This document shows, one piece after another, positions 43,646 through 53,476 of a stretch of 64,000 nt of DNA. Each line of letters begins with the position of its first letter. Position 1 is the stretch's first letter. A program made the translations under genes and the position numbers. Origin of the DNA: Pseudoxanthomonas sangjuensis (GTDB taxonomy: Bacteria > Pseudomonadota > Gammaproteobacteria > Xanthomonadales > Xanthomonadaceae); contig NZ_PDWR01000002.1 of assembly GCF_010211755.1 (NCBI RefSeq), positions 146,329 to 210,328 of the forward strand, given 5' to 3'. Below the pieces are notes generated by a model, which saw only the letters and a list, made by a program, of their open reading frames with translations, did not search any database and was not told the DNA's origin.

Positions 43646-45238
43646 TCAGTGCCCGCCGCCGGCCGCGCCGCCGGCCTTCGCCGCGAACGGCGGCCTGGCG
43701 ACCCAGACGAACAGGATCACCACCAGGAAGACGATGCCCAGCAAGTGGAATATCTCGTTGAAGCCGATCTGCGCGGCCTGGTTGGCGATCATCCGCTCCA
43801 GCAGCATCGCGCCGCGCTGCAGGTCGCCCTGGCCGAGTTGCGTCGCCGTCGCCACCGTGGCCGGGTCGTAGGCGGACAGTTTCTCGGTCAGGTGCGCGTG
43901 GTGCACCGCGCCGCGCTCGGTCCATGCGTACGTGGTAAGCGACGCGGCGAAGCTGCCGCCCAGCGTGCGCATGAACGTGGCCAGGCCGGAGCCGGCGGCG
44001 ATCTCGTGCGGTTCCAGGTCGGACAACAGGATCTGCAGCACCGGCATGAAGAACAGCGCCACGCCGATGCCCTGGAACAGCTGGACCCACGCCACGTGGG
44101 CGAAGTCCACGTCCAGGTTGAAGTGCGAGCGCAGGAAGCTGGTGAACGCCATCGCGACGAAGGCGATGCTGGCCAGCATGCGCAGGTCGAAGCGGTTGGC
44201 GTACTTGCCCACGAACGGCGTCATCAATACCGGCAGCACGCCGATCGGCGCGGTGGCGAAACCGGCCCAGATCGCGGTGTAGCCGAGGTTGCGCTGCAGC
44301 CACAGCGGCACCAGGATGCCGACGCTGAAGAACGCGGCGTAGGCCACCACCATCGCCGCGGTGCCGGCGCTGAAGTTGCGGTGCCGGAACAGGCGCAGGT
44401 CGACGATCGGGTCCTTGTCGGTCAGTTCCCAGATCACGAACACCGCCAGCGAGATCGCGGCGACGATGGCCAGGACGACTATCGTGCCCGAGGCGAACCA
44501 GTCCTCGTCGTTGCCCAGGTCGAGCAGGATCTGCAGCGCGCCGACGCCGAGCACCAGCGTGGCCAGGCCGATGTAGTCCATCTTCGGCTTGTCGGTGCGC
44601 TCGGGCCGGCCCTTCAGCTGCGAGCCGACCACGAAGCTGGCGAAGATGCCGATCGGTATGTTGATGAAGAAGATCCATTCCCAGCTGTAGTTGTCGGTGA
44701 TCCAGCCGCCGAGGATCGGCCCGGCGATCGGCGCGACCACGGTGACCATCGCCAGCAGGGCGATGGCCTGGCCGCGTTTCTGCGGCGGGTAGATCGACAG
44801 CAGCAGGGCCTGGGTCACCGGGTACATCGGGCCGGCGACGAAGCCCTGCAGCGCGCGCGCGCCGACCAGCAGGCCCATGCTGTTGGCGACGCCGCACAGG
44901 AACGAGGCGATCACGAACGCCAGCGTCGACCACATGAACAGCTTGCGCTCGCCGAAATGGCGGGTCAGCCAGCCGGTCAACGGCAGGGCGATCGCGTTGC
45001 TGACCGCGAACGAGGTGATCACCCACGTCGCCTGGTTGGCGCTGCCGCCGAGGTTGCCGCTGATCGTCGGCAGCGAGACGTTGGCGATGGTGGTGTCCAG
45101 CACCTGCATGAACGACGCCAGCGCCAGGCCGAGCGTGGCCAGCGCGACGTTCGGCGGACGGAACGGCTTCGGCGGCGCGACCGCCTCCGGGCCGGGCGGC
45201 ACGCCGAAGCCTTCTTCCTGTTCGACTATCGTGGACAT
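43646..45238 (-). CDS. EmrB-type MFS multidrug transporter (DHA2 family)
   Basis: 530 residues with about 14 membrane helices. Motifs: LDTTIANVSLPTISGNLGGS in the first helix and loop, LTRHFGERKLFM, and GPILGGWITDNYSWEWIFFI. With the HlyD-type adaptor and the outer-membrane lipoprotein encoded upstream it forms a tripartite efflux pump driven by the proton gradient. It is the last gene of the marR operon. Confidence 0.93.
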   Translation of the reverse strand: MSTIVEQEEGFGVPPGPEAVAPPKPFRPPNVALATLGLALASFMQVLDTTIANVSLPTISGNLGGSANQATWVITSFAVSNAIALPLTGWLTRHFGERKLFMWSTLAFVIASFLCGVANSMGLLVGARALQGFVAGPMYPVTQALLLSIYPPQKRGQAIALLAMVTVVAPIAGPILGGWITDNYSWEWIFFINIPIGIFASFVVGSQLKGRPERTDKPKMDYIGLATLVLGVGALQILLDLGNDEDWFASGTIVVLAIVAAISLAVFVIWELTDKDPIVDLRLFRHRNFSAGTAAMVVAYAAFFSVGILVPLWLQRNLGYTAIWAGFATAPIGVLPVLMTPFVGKYANRFDLRMLASIAFVAMAFTSFLRSHFNLDVDFAHVAWVQLFQGIGVALFFMPVLQILLSDLEPHEIAAGSGLATFMRTLGGSFAASLTTYAWTERGAVHHAHLTEKLSAYDPATVATATQLGQGDLQRGAMLLERMIANQAAQIGFNEIFHLLGIVFLVVILFVWVARPPFAAKAGGAAGGGH

Positions 45239-45260
45239 GGGGGAGGGGATGTCCGGGCGG

Positions 45261-46469
45261 TCAGTCGCGCGCGTTGCGCGGCAGGTTCTGCGCCACGATC
45301 TTCGCGATCAGGTCGTTGGCGTCGTCCAGTTGCTTCTGGTACGCGGCGGTGGCGAAACGCGGCGCGTCGGCCTTGCGCGGCTGCGCCAGCACCGGGCCCG
45401 CCTGGTCGCGCACGGCGACGTCGACGCTCATGCTCAGGCCCAGGCGCAGCGGGTGCTCGGCCAGTTGCTTCGGCTCGATCTCGATCCGCACCGGCACGCG
45501 CTGCACGATCTTGATCCAGTTGCCGGAAGCGTTCTGCGCCGGCAGCAGCGAGAACGCGCTGCCGGTGCCGAGGCCGAGGCTGGCGACCTTGCCGTCGAAT
45601 TCGACGTCGTCGCCGTACAGGTCCGAGGTCAGCTTCACCGGCTGGCCGATGCGCATCTTCGCCAGCTGGGTTTCCTTGAAGTTGGCTTCCACCCAGACCT
45701 GTTCCAGCGGCACCACGGTCATCAGGGTGCTGCCGGGCTGCACGCGCTGGCCCAGTTGCACCTGGCGCTTGGCGACGTAGCCGGTAATCGGGGCGACGAT
45801 CGCCGAACGCTGCAGGTTCAGGTACGCCTGGCGCAATTGCGACGCCGCGGCTTCGACCTGCGGCTGCCGCTGCACGGTGGTCGCATCGACCAGCGCGCGG
45901 GTGCGCGACAGCGTGCCCTGCGACGCGGCCAAGGCGGCTTCGGCGGCGGCGGGCATGTCGCGGGCGTGGGCCAGTTCCTCGCGCGAGACCGCGCCGCTGG
46001 CGACCAGGCCTTCGCGGCGCTTCACGTCGGCGCGGGCCTGTTCCACCGCGACCTTGCGGGCCTGCAGGTCGGCCTGGCCGGCGTCGACGTTGCTGAAGTA
46101 GCCGCGCACCTGGCGCACGGTGCCGGCGAGGTTGGCCACCGCCTGGTCGTAGGCGACCTGCGCATCGTTCGGGTCGAGGTGCACCAGCGCCTGGCCGACT
46201 TCGACGCGGTCGCCGTCGTCGGCGTCGATGCTGACCACGGTGCCGGCGGTCTGCGGCACGATCGCGACCACGTTGCCCTGCACGTAGGCGTCGTCGGTGT
46301 CCTGGTGCCAGCGCGCGTAAAGGATGAAATACGCCAGCCACAGCACGCCGGCGGTGATCGCCACCAGCAGCAGGATCAGCAGCGCGCGCCTGCGCTTGCC
46401 GTTGCCGTTCGCCGCGGCGGCCGGCGCGGCGCCGGGAGTGGGGGCTTGCGGATTGATTTCGGTGGTCAT
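45261..46469 (-). CDS. EmrA-type membrane fusion protein (HlyD family)
   Basis: 402 residues: one N-terminal membrane helix (RRALLILLLVAITAGVLWLA), a lipoyl/barrel-sandwich domain (DDAYVQGNVVAIVPQTAGTV ... DGDRVEVGQALVHLDP), a helical hairpin (about 110-240) and beta-barrel (YVAKRQVQLGQRVQPGSTLM). It bridges the inner-membrane EmrB pump to the outer-membrane channel. The ATG overlaps the upstream gene's stop as ATGA. Confidence 0.93.
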   Translation of the reverse strand: MTTEINPQAPTPGAAPAAAANGNGKRRRALLILLLVAITAGVLWLAYFILYARWHQDTDDAYVQGNVVAIVPQTAGTVVSIDADDGDRVEVGQALVHLDPNDAQVAYDQAVANLAGTVRQVRGYFSNVDAGQADLQARKVAVEQARADVKRREGLVASGAVSREELAHARDMPAAAEAALAASQGTLSRTRALVDATTVQRQPQVEAAASQLRQAYLNLQRSAIVAPITGYVAKRQVQLGQRVQPGSTLMTVVPLEQVWVEANFKETQLAKMRIGQPVKLTSDLYGDDVEFDGKVASLGLGTGSAFSLLPAQNASGNWIKIVQRVPVRIEIEPKQLAEHPLRLGLSMSVDVAVRDQAGPVLAQPRKADAPRFATAAYQKQLDDANDLIAKIVAQNLPRNARD

Positions 46470-47977
46470 GGCGTGGGGGCCTTGGCGATGTGCGAAGAAG
46501 AAGGGTTGTCGTTGCCGGAAACCGCCGGCGCGTCGAAATCGAGGCCGCCGCCGAGCGCGCGGTCGAGGTCGACGGTGGCGGCATAGCGCTGCGCGCGCAG
46601 GCCGGCGATCTGTTGTTCGATCTGCAGCAGCGGGCGCTGCGCGGACAGCACGTCGATCTGGGTGCCGAGGCCGGCCTGGTAACGCGCGTCGGCCAGCTTC
46701 AGCGCGGCCGCGGCGGCTTCGCGCGCCTGTCGCAGCGATTCGGCCTGCGCATCGAGCGAACGGATCGACTGCAACGCGTCGGCGACCTGGTGCAGCGCAT
46801 CGACCACGGTCTGGTTGTAGCCGGCGACGGCGAGGTCGTAGTCGGCATCGCGCGCGGCGAGGTTGTTGCGCAGCTGGCCGCCGTCGAAGATCGGCAGGCT
46901 GATCGCCGGTCCGCCGAAGCCGAGCAGCGCGTCGCCGTCGAACAGGTCGGAGAAGCCGGTCGCGGCGAGGCCGACGAGCGCGCTCAGGTCGACGCTGGGC
47001 TTGAACTTCGCCTTCGCCGACTTGATGCCGTGGCCGGCGGCCTCGACGCGCCAGCGCGCGGCGACCACGTCGGGGCGGTGGCCGGGGAGTTCGCCCGGCA
47101 GCACGCCGGGCAGCGCCGGGGCGGGTGCGTCGAGCAGCCGCGGCCTGGCGATGTCGAGGCCGCGGTCCGGGCCCTGGCCGAGCAGCGCGGCGATGGCGTT
47201 GCGCAGGGCGTCGATCTGTTGCTGCGCGGCTTCGGCCTGGGCCTTCGCGGTGGCGATCGCGGCTTCGGCATTGCGCAGCGACAGCTGGTTGTCGATGCCG
47301 GCGGCGACGCGCTGCCGGCTCAGCTGCTGCAGGCGCTCGCTGCGCGCCTGCTCGCGTTCGGCGACCTCCTTCGCATCGAAGGCCTGCGCCAGCGCGACGT
47401 AGCTGCGCGCGATGTTCGCGGCCAGGGTCAGGCGCGCGGCCTGCGCCTCGATCTGGGTGGCGTGGACCTGGTCGAGTGCGGCTTCGTACTCGGCGCGCTT
47501 GCCGCCCCAGACGTCGAGCGGCCAGTCGAAGTTGAGCATCAGCACGGCGTTGTGCAGCAGCTTGCCGCCGAGTTCGTCGCCGGCGAGTCCCTTCGGCAAT
47601 TGCGCCACCGCGTATTGCGCGCTGGCGCCGACGGTCGGCTTGCGCGCGGCGTCGGCCAGCCCGGCCTGCGCCTGCGCCTTGCGCAGGCGCGCATCGGCGG
47701 CGACCAGCGACGGGCTGTCCTGCAGCGCCTCGGCGATCAGCGCATCCAGCTGCGGATCGCCCAGCGCGGTCCACCACTCGCGTTGCGGGAACGCGGCATC
47801 GCTGAGCGGCGCGCCGACGAGGCTGCGCGAGATTCCGTATCCGTCGACGTCGCGCACGGCCGCGGACGGTTCCAGTCCGCCGCTGCTGGCGCAACCGGCC
47901 AGCGCCAGCGCGAGGGACAGGATGCCGATAACGCCGATCGTCGCCGTCGGGCGGCGAGGTATGGGGGAGGTAGGCAT
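46466..47977 (-). CDS. Outer-membrane efflux lipoprotein (NodT/OprM family)
   Basis: 503 residues: lipoprotein signal with lipobox LALAGC (Cys29), then the duplicated helical-barrel fold of TolC-like factors (REWWTALGDPQLDALIAEAL; QRVAAGIDNQLSLRNAEAA; DARYQAGLGTQIDVLSAQRP). It supplies the outer-membrane channel for the EmrAB-type pump. It begins 4 bases after marR. Confidence 0.93.
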   Translation of the reverse strand: MPTSPIPRRPTATIGVIGILSLALALAGCASSGGLEPSAAVRDVDGYGISRSLVGAPLSDAAFPQREWWTALGDPQLDALIAEALQDSPSLVAADARLRKAQAQAGLADAARKPTVGASAQYAVAQLPKGLAGDELGGKLLHNAVLMLNFDWPLDVWGGKRAEYEAALDQVHATQIEAQAARLTLAANIARSYVALAQAFDAKEVAEREQARSERLQQLSRQRVAAGIDNQLSLRNAEAAIATAKAQAEAAQQQIDALRNAIAALLGQGPDRGLDIARPRLLDAPAPALPGVLPGELPGHRPDVVAARWRVEAAGHGIKSAKAKFKPSVDLSALVGLAATGFSDLFDGDALLGFGGPAISLPIFDGGQLRNNLAARDADYDLAVAGYNQTVVDALHQVADALQSIRSLDAQAESLRQAREAAAAALKLADARYQAGLGTQIDVLSAQRPLLQIEQQIAGLRAQRYAATVDLDRALGGGLDFDAPAVSGNDNPSSSHIAKAPTP

Positions 47978-47980
47978 GTT

Positions 47981-48442
47981 TCAGGCTTCCGGGACGGAAA
48001 GGTTGTCGCGCACCTGCTCGAGCAGGTGGATGAATTGCCGGCGCTGGGCGTCGTCGAGGCCGGCGAGCGCGGCCTCGCGCACGCGCTGCCCGCACTGGTC
48101 GATGTCGCGCCAGATCGCGCGGCCGGCGTCGGTCAGGTGGATGTGCAGGGCGCGGCGGTCGCTGGGGTCGGTGGCGCGCACGATCAGGCCGCGCGCTTCC
48201 AGCTTGTCGAGCAGGCGGGTCATCGCGCCGGGGTTGACCTCGGCGATGCGGGCCAGTTCGGTGACGCTGGCGATGCCGTCGGCCAGTTTCTTGATCGTGA
48301 CGAACTGGCTGAAGGTCAGGTCGTGGCCGGCGTCGGCCAGCTCGCGTTCCCAGCGCGTGCGCATGTTGTCGCGAACCTGGCGGATCAGCAGCCCCAGGGT
48401 GGAGCCGCTGCAAACCGAGGACAGGGGAGTGAGAGTGCTCAT
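47981..48442 (-). CDS. MarR-family transcriptional regulator
   Basis: 153 residues with the MarR winged helix (LTFSQFVTIKKLADGIASVT; NPGAMTRLLDKLEARGLIVR; wing DPSDRRALHIHLTDAG). It heads the four-gene efflux operon and probably represses it through the palindrome at 48468-48491, releasing it when a pump substrate binds. Confidence 0.92.
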   Translation of the reverse strand: MSTLTPLSSVCSGSTLGLLIRQVRDNMRTRWERELADAGHDLTFSQFVTIKKLADGIASVTELARIAEVNPGAMTRLLDKLEARGLIVRATDPSDRRALHIHLTDAGRAIWRDIDQCGQRVREAALAGLDDAQRRQFIHLLEQVRDNLSVPEA

Positions 48443-48467
48443 GGGGGCGGCAGGATGCCGGCCCGGG

Positions 48468-48491
48468 CAATATTTGTCAATGCAAATATTG
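48468..48491 (-). promoter_or_regulatory. MarR-type operator
   Basis: CAATATTTG-N6-CAAATATTG, a perfect inverted repeat with 9-bp arms, 26 bp upstream of the marR start, in a strikingly AT-rich spot. A second, shorter inverted repeat TTTCA-N4-TGAAA follows at 48492-48505. Confidence 0.75.
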
Positions 48492-48519
48492 TTTCAGCAA
48501 TGAAATGCTGTGGAGCAGG

Positions 48520-49305
48520 CTACGGCTTCCTGTGCAGGACCAGTTCCAGCACGAAATTGCTGCCAAAGAACGACAAAATTAGCAAAAACATCGCCATCAG
48601 CGTCCAATGCACGGCCTTCGTACCGCGCCAGCCATAGCGCCAGCGCCCCAGTAGCAGGCCGCCGAAGACCAGCCACGACAGCACGCTGAGCACGGTCTTG
48701 TGCGCCAGGTGCTGGGCCAGCAGGTTTTCGACGAACAGTACGCCGGTCAGCAGGGTCAGGGTCAGCAGGACGAAACCGACGGCGATGGTCCGGAACAGCA
48801 GGGTTTCCAGTTCGGTCAGCGGCGGCAGCGCGCGCAGCCAGGCGCGGAAATCGTGCCGGCGCAGGGCGCGCTCCTGCGCCCACAGCATCAGCGCCAGCAG
48901 CGCGGCGATGCCCAGGGTGGCGAAGGCCAACAGCGCCAGCCACGCATGCAACTGCAGGCGCCAGTCCAGTGCTTCGGCCGGTTGGTGGCCATGCAGGTGG
49001 TAGGCCAGCAGGAACAGCGCGGTCAGCGGGAATACCACCACGCCCAGGGCGGCCATGCGCCCGCGCGCGCCGACCAGCGTGGTCAGCGCGGCCATGCCCA
49101 GCGCGGCCAGCGACAGCGCCGCGAAGAAATGCAGGTCGGGCCCGCCCGCGGTGTGCAGCGCGACCCAAAGGTGGTAGCCGCCATGCAGCACGACGGCCGG
49201 GATGGCCGGCCACAACCAGGCGCCGCCCGGTTCGCGCGTCACCGAGCGCACCAGCAGGAAGGTGGCGGCCAGATACAGTGCGACGGCGATGAGAACAATT
49301 GTCAT
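48520..49305 (-). CDS. ypjD: Inner membrane protein YpjD, cytochrome c assembly (CcsA/HemX-like) family
   Basis: 261 residues with eight predicted membrane helices and the family's tryptophan/histidine-rich segments (WLQLHAWLALLAFATLGIAA-type; here DWRLQLHAWLALLAFATLGI and HKTVLSVLSWLVFGGLLLGRW). CcsA-like proteins handle heme for cytochrome c maturation; YpjD's exact job is unclear. It is divergent from ffh, a common gammaproteobacterial arrangement. Start ATG 49305. Confidence 0.9.
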   Translation of the reverse strand: MTIVLIAVALYLAATFLLVRSVTREPGGAWLWPAIPAVVLHGGYHLWVALHTAGGPDLHFFAALSLAALGMAALTTLVGARGRMAALGVVVFPLTALFLLAYHLHGHQPAEALDWRLQLHAWLALLAFATLGIAALLALMLWAQERALRRHDFRAWLRALPPLTELETLLFRTIAVGFVLLTLTLLTGVLFVENLLAQHLAHKTVLSVLSWLVFGGLLLGRWRYGWRGTKAVHWTLMAMFLLILSFFGSNFVLELVLHRKP

Positions 49306-49512
49306 CTGGGAAGTGTCGCATAACGGCGCCGGAAACACCTCTCCCGACGGGAGGAATCGACGCGCCGGGTGCGTCGGGTGAGGGGCGCACGAAGTATCGC
49401 GGGTGGAAGACGATTACCGGCCTGCGCTGCTCCCCGCCCGCATCCGCTTCCGATGGGAGGGGGGCTCCGAAGCTATACTTCCTGCCCGTTTTCTCCTTCC
49501 CCGCGCATCCAG

Positions 49513-50892
49513 ATGTTCGAATCCCTGACCCAGCGACTCTCCGGCACCCTCGAGCGCCTGCGTGGCCGCGGCCGTTTGACCGAGTCCAACATCAGCGAGG
49601 CCGTGCGCGAAGTCCGCATCGCCCTGCTCGAGGCCGACGTCGCGCTGCCGGTGGTGCAGGCGCTGATCCAGCGCATCAAGGTGCGCGCGGTCGGCCAGGA
49701 AGTGCTGAAGTCGCTGACCCCGGGCCAGGCGCTGATCAAGATCGTCCGCGACGAACTGGTCGCGGTGATGGGATCGACCGCCGCCGACCTGAACCTCAAC
49801 GTGCCGGCGCCGGCGGTGATCCTGATGGCCGGCCTGCAGGGCGCCGGCAAGACCACCACGGTCGGCAAGCTGGCCAGGCACCTGCGCGACAAGCGCAAGA
49901 AGAAGGTGCTGGTGGTCAGTGCCGACGTCTATCGCCCGGCCGCGATCGAGCAGCTGAAGTCGCTCGCCCAGCAGGTCGGCGTGCCGTTCTTCCCGTCCGA
50001 GGCTTCGCAGAAGCCGGTCGACATCGTCCGCGCCGCCATCGAAGAGGCGAAGAAGACCTTCGCCGACGTGCTGATCGTCGACACCGCCGGCCGCCTCGCC
50101 ATCGACGAGGCGATGATGGCCGAGATCAAGGCGCTGCATACGGCGGTGAACCCGGCCGAGACGCTGTTCGTGGTCGACTCGATGACCGGCCAGGACGCGG
50201 CGGCCACGGCCAAGGCCTTCGCGCAGGCGCTGCCGCTGACCGGCGTGGTGCTGACCAAGACCGACGGCGATGCGCGCGGCGGCGCGGCGCTCAGCGTGCG
50301 CTACATCACCGGCAAGCCGATCAAGTTCATCGGCGTCAGCGAAAAGCCCGACGGTCTCGACGTGTTCGACCCGGTGCGCGTGGCCAACCGCATCCTCGAC
50401 ATGGGCGACGTGGTCGCGCTGGTCGAATCGGTGCAGCAGAACGTCGACGAGGAGAAGGCGAAGAAGCTCGCCGAGAAGGTCGCCAAGGGCAAGAAGTTCG
50501 ACCTCAACGACATGCGCGACCAGTTGGAGCAGATGCAGAACATGGGCGGCATCGCCGGGCTGATGGACAAGCTGCCGGGCATGGGCCAGATTCCCGAGCA
50601 CCTGAAGCAGCAGGTGCAGCAGAGCCGGGAAGTGCCGCGGATGATCGCGATCATCGGTTCGATGACCAAGAAGGAACGGCGTAATCCCGACCTGCTCAAC
50701 GGCTCGCGCCGCGCGCGCATCGCCCGCGGTTCCGGCACCACGCCGGCCGACGTCAACAAGCTGCTGAAGCAGTACCAGCAGATGGAAAAGATGATGGGCA
50801 AGCTGGGCCGCGGCGGCATGAAGGGGATGATGCGCGGCCTGCAGGGCATGATGGGCGCGATGGGTCGCGGCGGCATGCCGCCGATGCGGTGA
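49513..50892 (+). CDS. ffh: Signal recognition particle protein Ffh
   Basis: 459 residues: N domain (MFESLTQRLSGTLERLRGRG), G domain with GLQGAGKTTT (about 107-116), DTAGR and TKTDGDARGG, and the Met-rich M domain (EQMQNMGGIAGLMDKLPGMG) with a Gly/Met tail. It binds signal sequences together with 4.5S RNA and FtsY. Its stop overlaps the next gene's GTG start as GTGA. Confidence 0.97.
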   Translation: MFESLTQRLSGTLERLRGRGRLTESNISEAVREVRIALLEADVALPVVQALIQRIKVRAVGQEVLKSLTPGQALIKIVRDELVAVMGSTAADLNLNVPAPAVILMAGLQGAGKTTTVGKLARHLRDKRKKKVLVVSADVYRPAAIEQLKSLAQQVGVPFFPSEASQKPVDIVRAAIEEAKKTFADVLIVDTAGRLAIDEAMMAEIKALHTAVNPAETLFVVDSMTGQDAAATAKAFAQALPLTGVVLTKTDGDARGGAALSVRYITGKPIKFIGVSEKPDGLDVFDPVRVANRILDMGDVVALVESVQQNVDEEKAKKLAEKVAKGKKFDLNDMRDQLEQMQNMGGIAGLMDKLPGMGQIPEHLKQQVQQSREVPRMIAIIGSMTKKERRNPDLLNGSRRARIARGSGTTPADVNKLLKQYQQMEKMMGKLGRGGMKGMMRGLQGMMGAMGRGGMPPMR

Positions 50893-51683
50893 CCGCGGCG
50901 TTCCTCAACGGAAGCCCCGCCGGCGCCGACGACCTGCGCGCGCTTGCGGTCGCCAACTACGGCCATTTCACCTCGATGCAGGTGCGCGATCGCGCCGTGC
51001 GCGGGCTCGACCTGCACCTGGCGCGACTGCGCGATGCGACGCGCGAACTGTTCGGCGTCGGACTGGACGATGCGCGGGTGCTCGATGCGATGCGCAGAGC
51101 GCTCGATGAAGCGGGCGGCGACTGCTCGCTGCGCGTCACCGTGTTCTCGCGCCGGTTCGATTACCGCCGGCCGGACGGGCCGGTGCCGGTCGACGTGCTG
51201 ACCTCGGTTTCGCCGCCCACGCCGGAGACGGCGCCGCCGGTCCGGGTGAAAAGCTTCGAATTCGTCCGTCCACTGCCGCACATCAAGCATGTCGGCACCT
51301 TCCCGTTGTTCCACTACCGCCGGCAAGCGCTGGTGGCCGGGTTCGACGATGCGCTGTTCGTCGATGACGAGGGCAGGGTGGTCGAGGGGTCGGTCTGGAA
51401 TGCCGGCTTCTGGGACGGCGGGGGCGTGGTCTGGCCACAGGGGCCGGCGTTGCGCGGGACGATGGAGCGGCTGCTGCAACTGGGGCTGGGCGAGCTCGGC
51501 GTTCCGCAGCGAACCGGCCCGGTGCGGTTGGACGAGGTGGCGGGTTTCGCCGGCGCCTTCGCGGTCAACGCCACCGGGACGCGGCTGGTCGCCGGTATCG
51601 ACGGGAAAGCCATGCCGCAGCCCCCGGAGCTGCCGGGCCTGCTGGCCCGGGCCCTGGGAACCCGGCCCCGGGAGCCGCTCTGA
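50889..51683 (+). CDS. Class IV aminotransferase family protein
   Basis: 264 residues of the PLP fold type IV. The presumed PLP lysine lies in [18 protein letters not shown], and the glutamate loop in [20 protein letters not shown]. The family includes PabC (aminodeoxychorismate lyase), D-amino acid and branched-chain aminotransferases. The Asn that usually follows the lysine segment (NRLEQ type) is not obvious, so activity is uncertain. It is coupled to ffh by a GTGA overlap, an unusual partner for an amino acid enzyme. Confidence 0.85.
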   Translation: MTAAFLNGSPAGADDLRALAVANYGHFTSMQVRDRAVRGLDLHLARLRDATRELFGVGLDDARVLDAMRRALDEAGGDCSLRVTVFSRRFDYRRPDGPVPVDVLTSVSPPTPETAPPVRVKSFEFVRPLPHIKHVGTFPLFHYRRQALVAGFDDALFVDDEGRVVEGSVWNAGFWDGGGVVWPQGPALRGTMERLLQLGLGELGVPQRTGPVRLDEVAGFAGAFAVNATGTRLVAGIDGKAMPQPPELPGLLARALGTRPREPL

Positions 51684-51705
51684 GCCGGGAACGGGTTGGG
51701 TTTCC

Positions 51706-51729
51706 TTCCGGCTTTCAATGGCTTAGAAT
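51706..51729 (+). promoter_or_regulatory. Probable rpsP operon promoter (-10 region)
   Basis: TAGAAT at 51724-51729 is a good -10, 55 bp before rpsP; the -35 is poor (TTTCCT at 51701-51706 with 17-bp spacing is the best fit). Confidence 0.4.
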
Positions 51730-51784
51730 ACCTGGCTCACTTACCCCGGCATCCCGCCGGCTGGGCTACACAGGAAGCACCCTC

Positions 51785-52039
51785 ATGAGCGTCAAGATCC
51801 GCCTTACCCGTGGCGGCGCGAAGAAGCGCCCCTTCTACCACATCATCGTCACCGACTCGCGCAATGCGCGCGACGGCCGCAACATCGAGCGGCTGGGTTA
51901 CTACAACCCGGTGGCCTCCGGCAACGACAAGCGCTTCGAGCTCGACGTCGCCCGCGTGCAGCACTGGGTCAGCCACGGTGCGCAGCTCAGCGACAAGGTC
52001 GCCAGCATCTACAAGGAAGCGGCCAAGTCCGCTGCCTGA
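51785..52039 (+). CDS. rpsP: 30S ribosomal protein S16
   Basis: 84 residues, full length, beginning [20 protein letters not shown] and containing [14 protein letters not shown]. It is first of the rpsP-rimM-trmD-rplS group and is separated from rimM by a terminator-like hairpin. Confidence 0.98.
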   Translation: MSVKIRLTRGGAKKRPFYHIIVTDSRNARDGRNIERLGYYNPVASGNDKRFELDVARVQHWVSHGAQLSDKVASIYKEAAKSAA

Positions 52040-52050
52040 GCGGCATGAGG

Positions 52051-52078
52051 ACGGCGGCGAAAGCCGCCGTTTTCGTTT
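52051..52078 (+). terminator. Terminator-like hairpin between rpsP and rimM
   Basis: ACGGCGGC-gaaa-GCCGCCGT, an 8-bp stem with a GNRA-type loop, followed by TTTCGTTT. It would let most transcripts end after rpsP and leave less message for rimM and trmD. Confidence 0.75.
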
Positions 52079-52099
52079 GTGCCCACGACTTCGCCCCCC

Positions 52100-52609
52100 A
52101 TGAGCGATGAACGTCGAATCCTGCTGGGTCGGGTGGCCGGCGCCTTCGGCGTGCGCGGCCAGCTCAAGCTCGAGTCCTGGACCGAGCCGCGCGCGGCGAT
52201 CTTCCGCTACCAGCCGTGGACGCTGCGCGACGCGGCCGGCCGCGAACGCGAACTCGCCGGCGCGCGCGGCAAGGAATCGGGCAAGAGCCTGATCGCGACC
52301 TTCCCCGGCGTCGAGGATCGCGATGCCGCCGAAGCCCTGCGCGGCACCGAGATCTTCGTGCCGCGCTCGGCGCTGCCGCCGCCGAAGCCCGGCGAGTATT
52401 ACTGGGTCGACCTGGAAGGCCTGCGCGTGCGCAATCTCGAAGGGGCCGATTTCGGCACGGTCTCGCACCTGTTCTCGACCGGCGTCAACGACGTGATGGT
52501 GGTGAAGGGCGATCGCGAGCGGCTGGTGCCGTTCGTCGAGCCGGACTACGTGAAGTCGGTGGTTTTCGCCACCGGCACGATCACGGTCGATTGGGATGCC
52601 GACTTCTAG
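52100..52609 (+). CDS. rimM: Ribosome maturation factor RimM
   Basis: 169 residues: N-terminal RimM barrel ([20 protein letters not shown]) and C-terminal PRC-like domain ([33 protein letters not shown]). It assists 30S head assembly around S19. I chose ATG 52100; there is no good Shine-Dalgarno site, which fits low expression. Confidence 0.95.
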   Translation: MSDERRILLGRVAGAFGVRGQLKLESWTEPRAAIFRYQPWTLRDAAGRERELAGARGKESGKSLIATFPGVEDRDAAEALRGTEIFVPRSALPPPKPGEYYWVDLEGLRVRNLEGADFGTVSHLFSTGVNDVMVVKGDRERLVPFVEPDYVKSVVFATGTITVDWDADF

Positions 52610-52711
52610 CAACGAGCAGGGGAGGAGCGGGGAACGGATGAACGGCCGCGTTTCCGCTTTTGCCCTAGGCTTCCACCCGTTCCCCACTTCCCCCGACCCG
52701 TTTCCTGCCTG

Positions 52712-53476
52712 ATGCGCATCGACGTCCTCAGCCTGTTTCCCGAATTCGTCGCCCAGTGCGCCGGCTTCGGCGTGGTCGGGCGCGCGCAGGAGCGCGGGCT
52801 GCTGTCGCTGCACGGCTGGAACCCGCGCGATTACGCGGCGGGCAACTACCGCCGCGTCGACGACCGCCCGTTCGGCGGCGGTCCCGGCATGGTGATGATG
52901 ATCGAGCCGCTGCAGGCCTGCCTCGACGCTGCGCGCCTGGCCGACGCGATGCCGGCGCCGGTGATCTACCTCAGCCCGCAGGGCAGGCCGCTGACCCAGG
53001 CGAAAGTGCGCGGACTGGCCGGGCTGCCGCGGCTGATCCTGCTGTGCGGCCGCTACGAGGGCGTCGACGAGCGTTTCGTCGAGGCCGAAATCGACGAGGA
53101 AATCTCGATCGGCGACTACGTGCTGTCCGGCGGCGAACTGCCGGCGGCGGTGCTGATCGACGCGGTCGTGCGGCTGCAGGAAGGCGTGCTGAACGATGCC
53201 GAGTCGGCGGCGCAGGACAGTTTCGAGGCCGGCCCCGACGGGCAGGCCCTGCTGGACTGCCCGCACTACACCCAGCCGGCCAGCCATGCCCTGGGCGAGG
53301 TGCCGGCGGTGCTGCGTTCCGGCGACCATGCCGCGATCGCCCGCTGGCGCCGCCAGCAGGCGCTGGGCCGGACCTGGCTGCGCCGGCCCGAGCTGCTGGA
53401 CGAGGCGGCGCTGTCGAAGGCCGACCGCGCGCTGCTGGAGGCCTTCAAGGCCGAAAACCGGCAGGGCGGGTCCTGA
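52712..53476 (+). CDS. trmD: tRNA (guanine-N1-)-methyltransferase TrmD
   Basis: 254 residues: start [13 protein letters not shown], substrate loops [12 protein letters not shown], the trefoil-knot AdoMet site [13 protein letters not shown] with [14 protein letters not shown]. It makes m1G37 in tRNA and prevents frameshifting. The 102-bp gap after rimM holds no clear feature. Confidence 0.97.
   Translation: MRIDVLSLFPEFVAQCAGFGVVGRAQERGLLSLHGWNPRDYAAGNYRRVDDRPFGGGPGMVMMIEPLQACLDAARLADAMPAPVIYLSPQGRPLTQAKVRGLAGLPRLILLCGRYEGVDERFVEAEIDEEISIGDYVLSGGELPAAVLIDAVVRLQEGVLNDAESAAQDSFEAGPDGQALLDCPHYTQPASHALGEVPAVLRSGDHAAIARWRRQQALGRTWLRRPELLDEAALSKADRALLEAFKAENRQGGS

Noticed and set aside
42177..45026. 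949-residue minus-strand frame over radA and the EmrB-type gene
   Set aside because: Out of frame with EmrB and antisense to radA; composition is Arg/Ala/Gln shadow.
49305..49512. 4.5S RNA or tRNA near ffh
   Set aside because: I could not find a cloverleaf or SRP-type hairpin there; the sequence looks like ordinary spacer.
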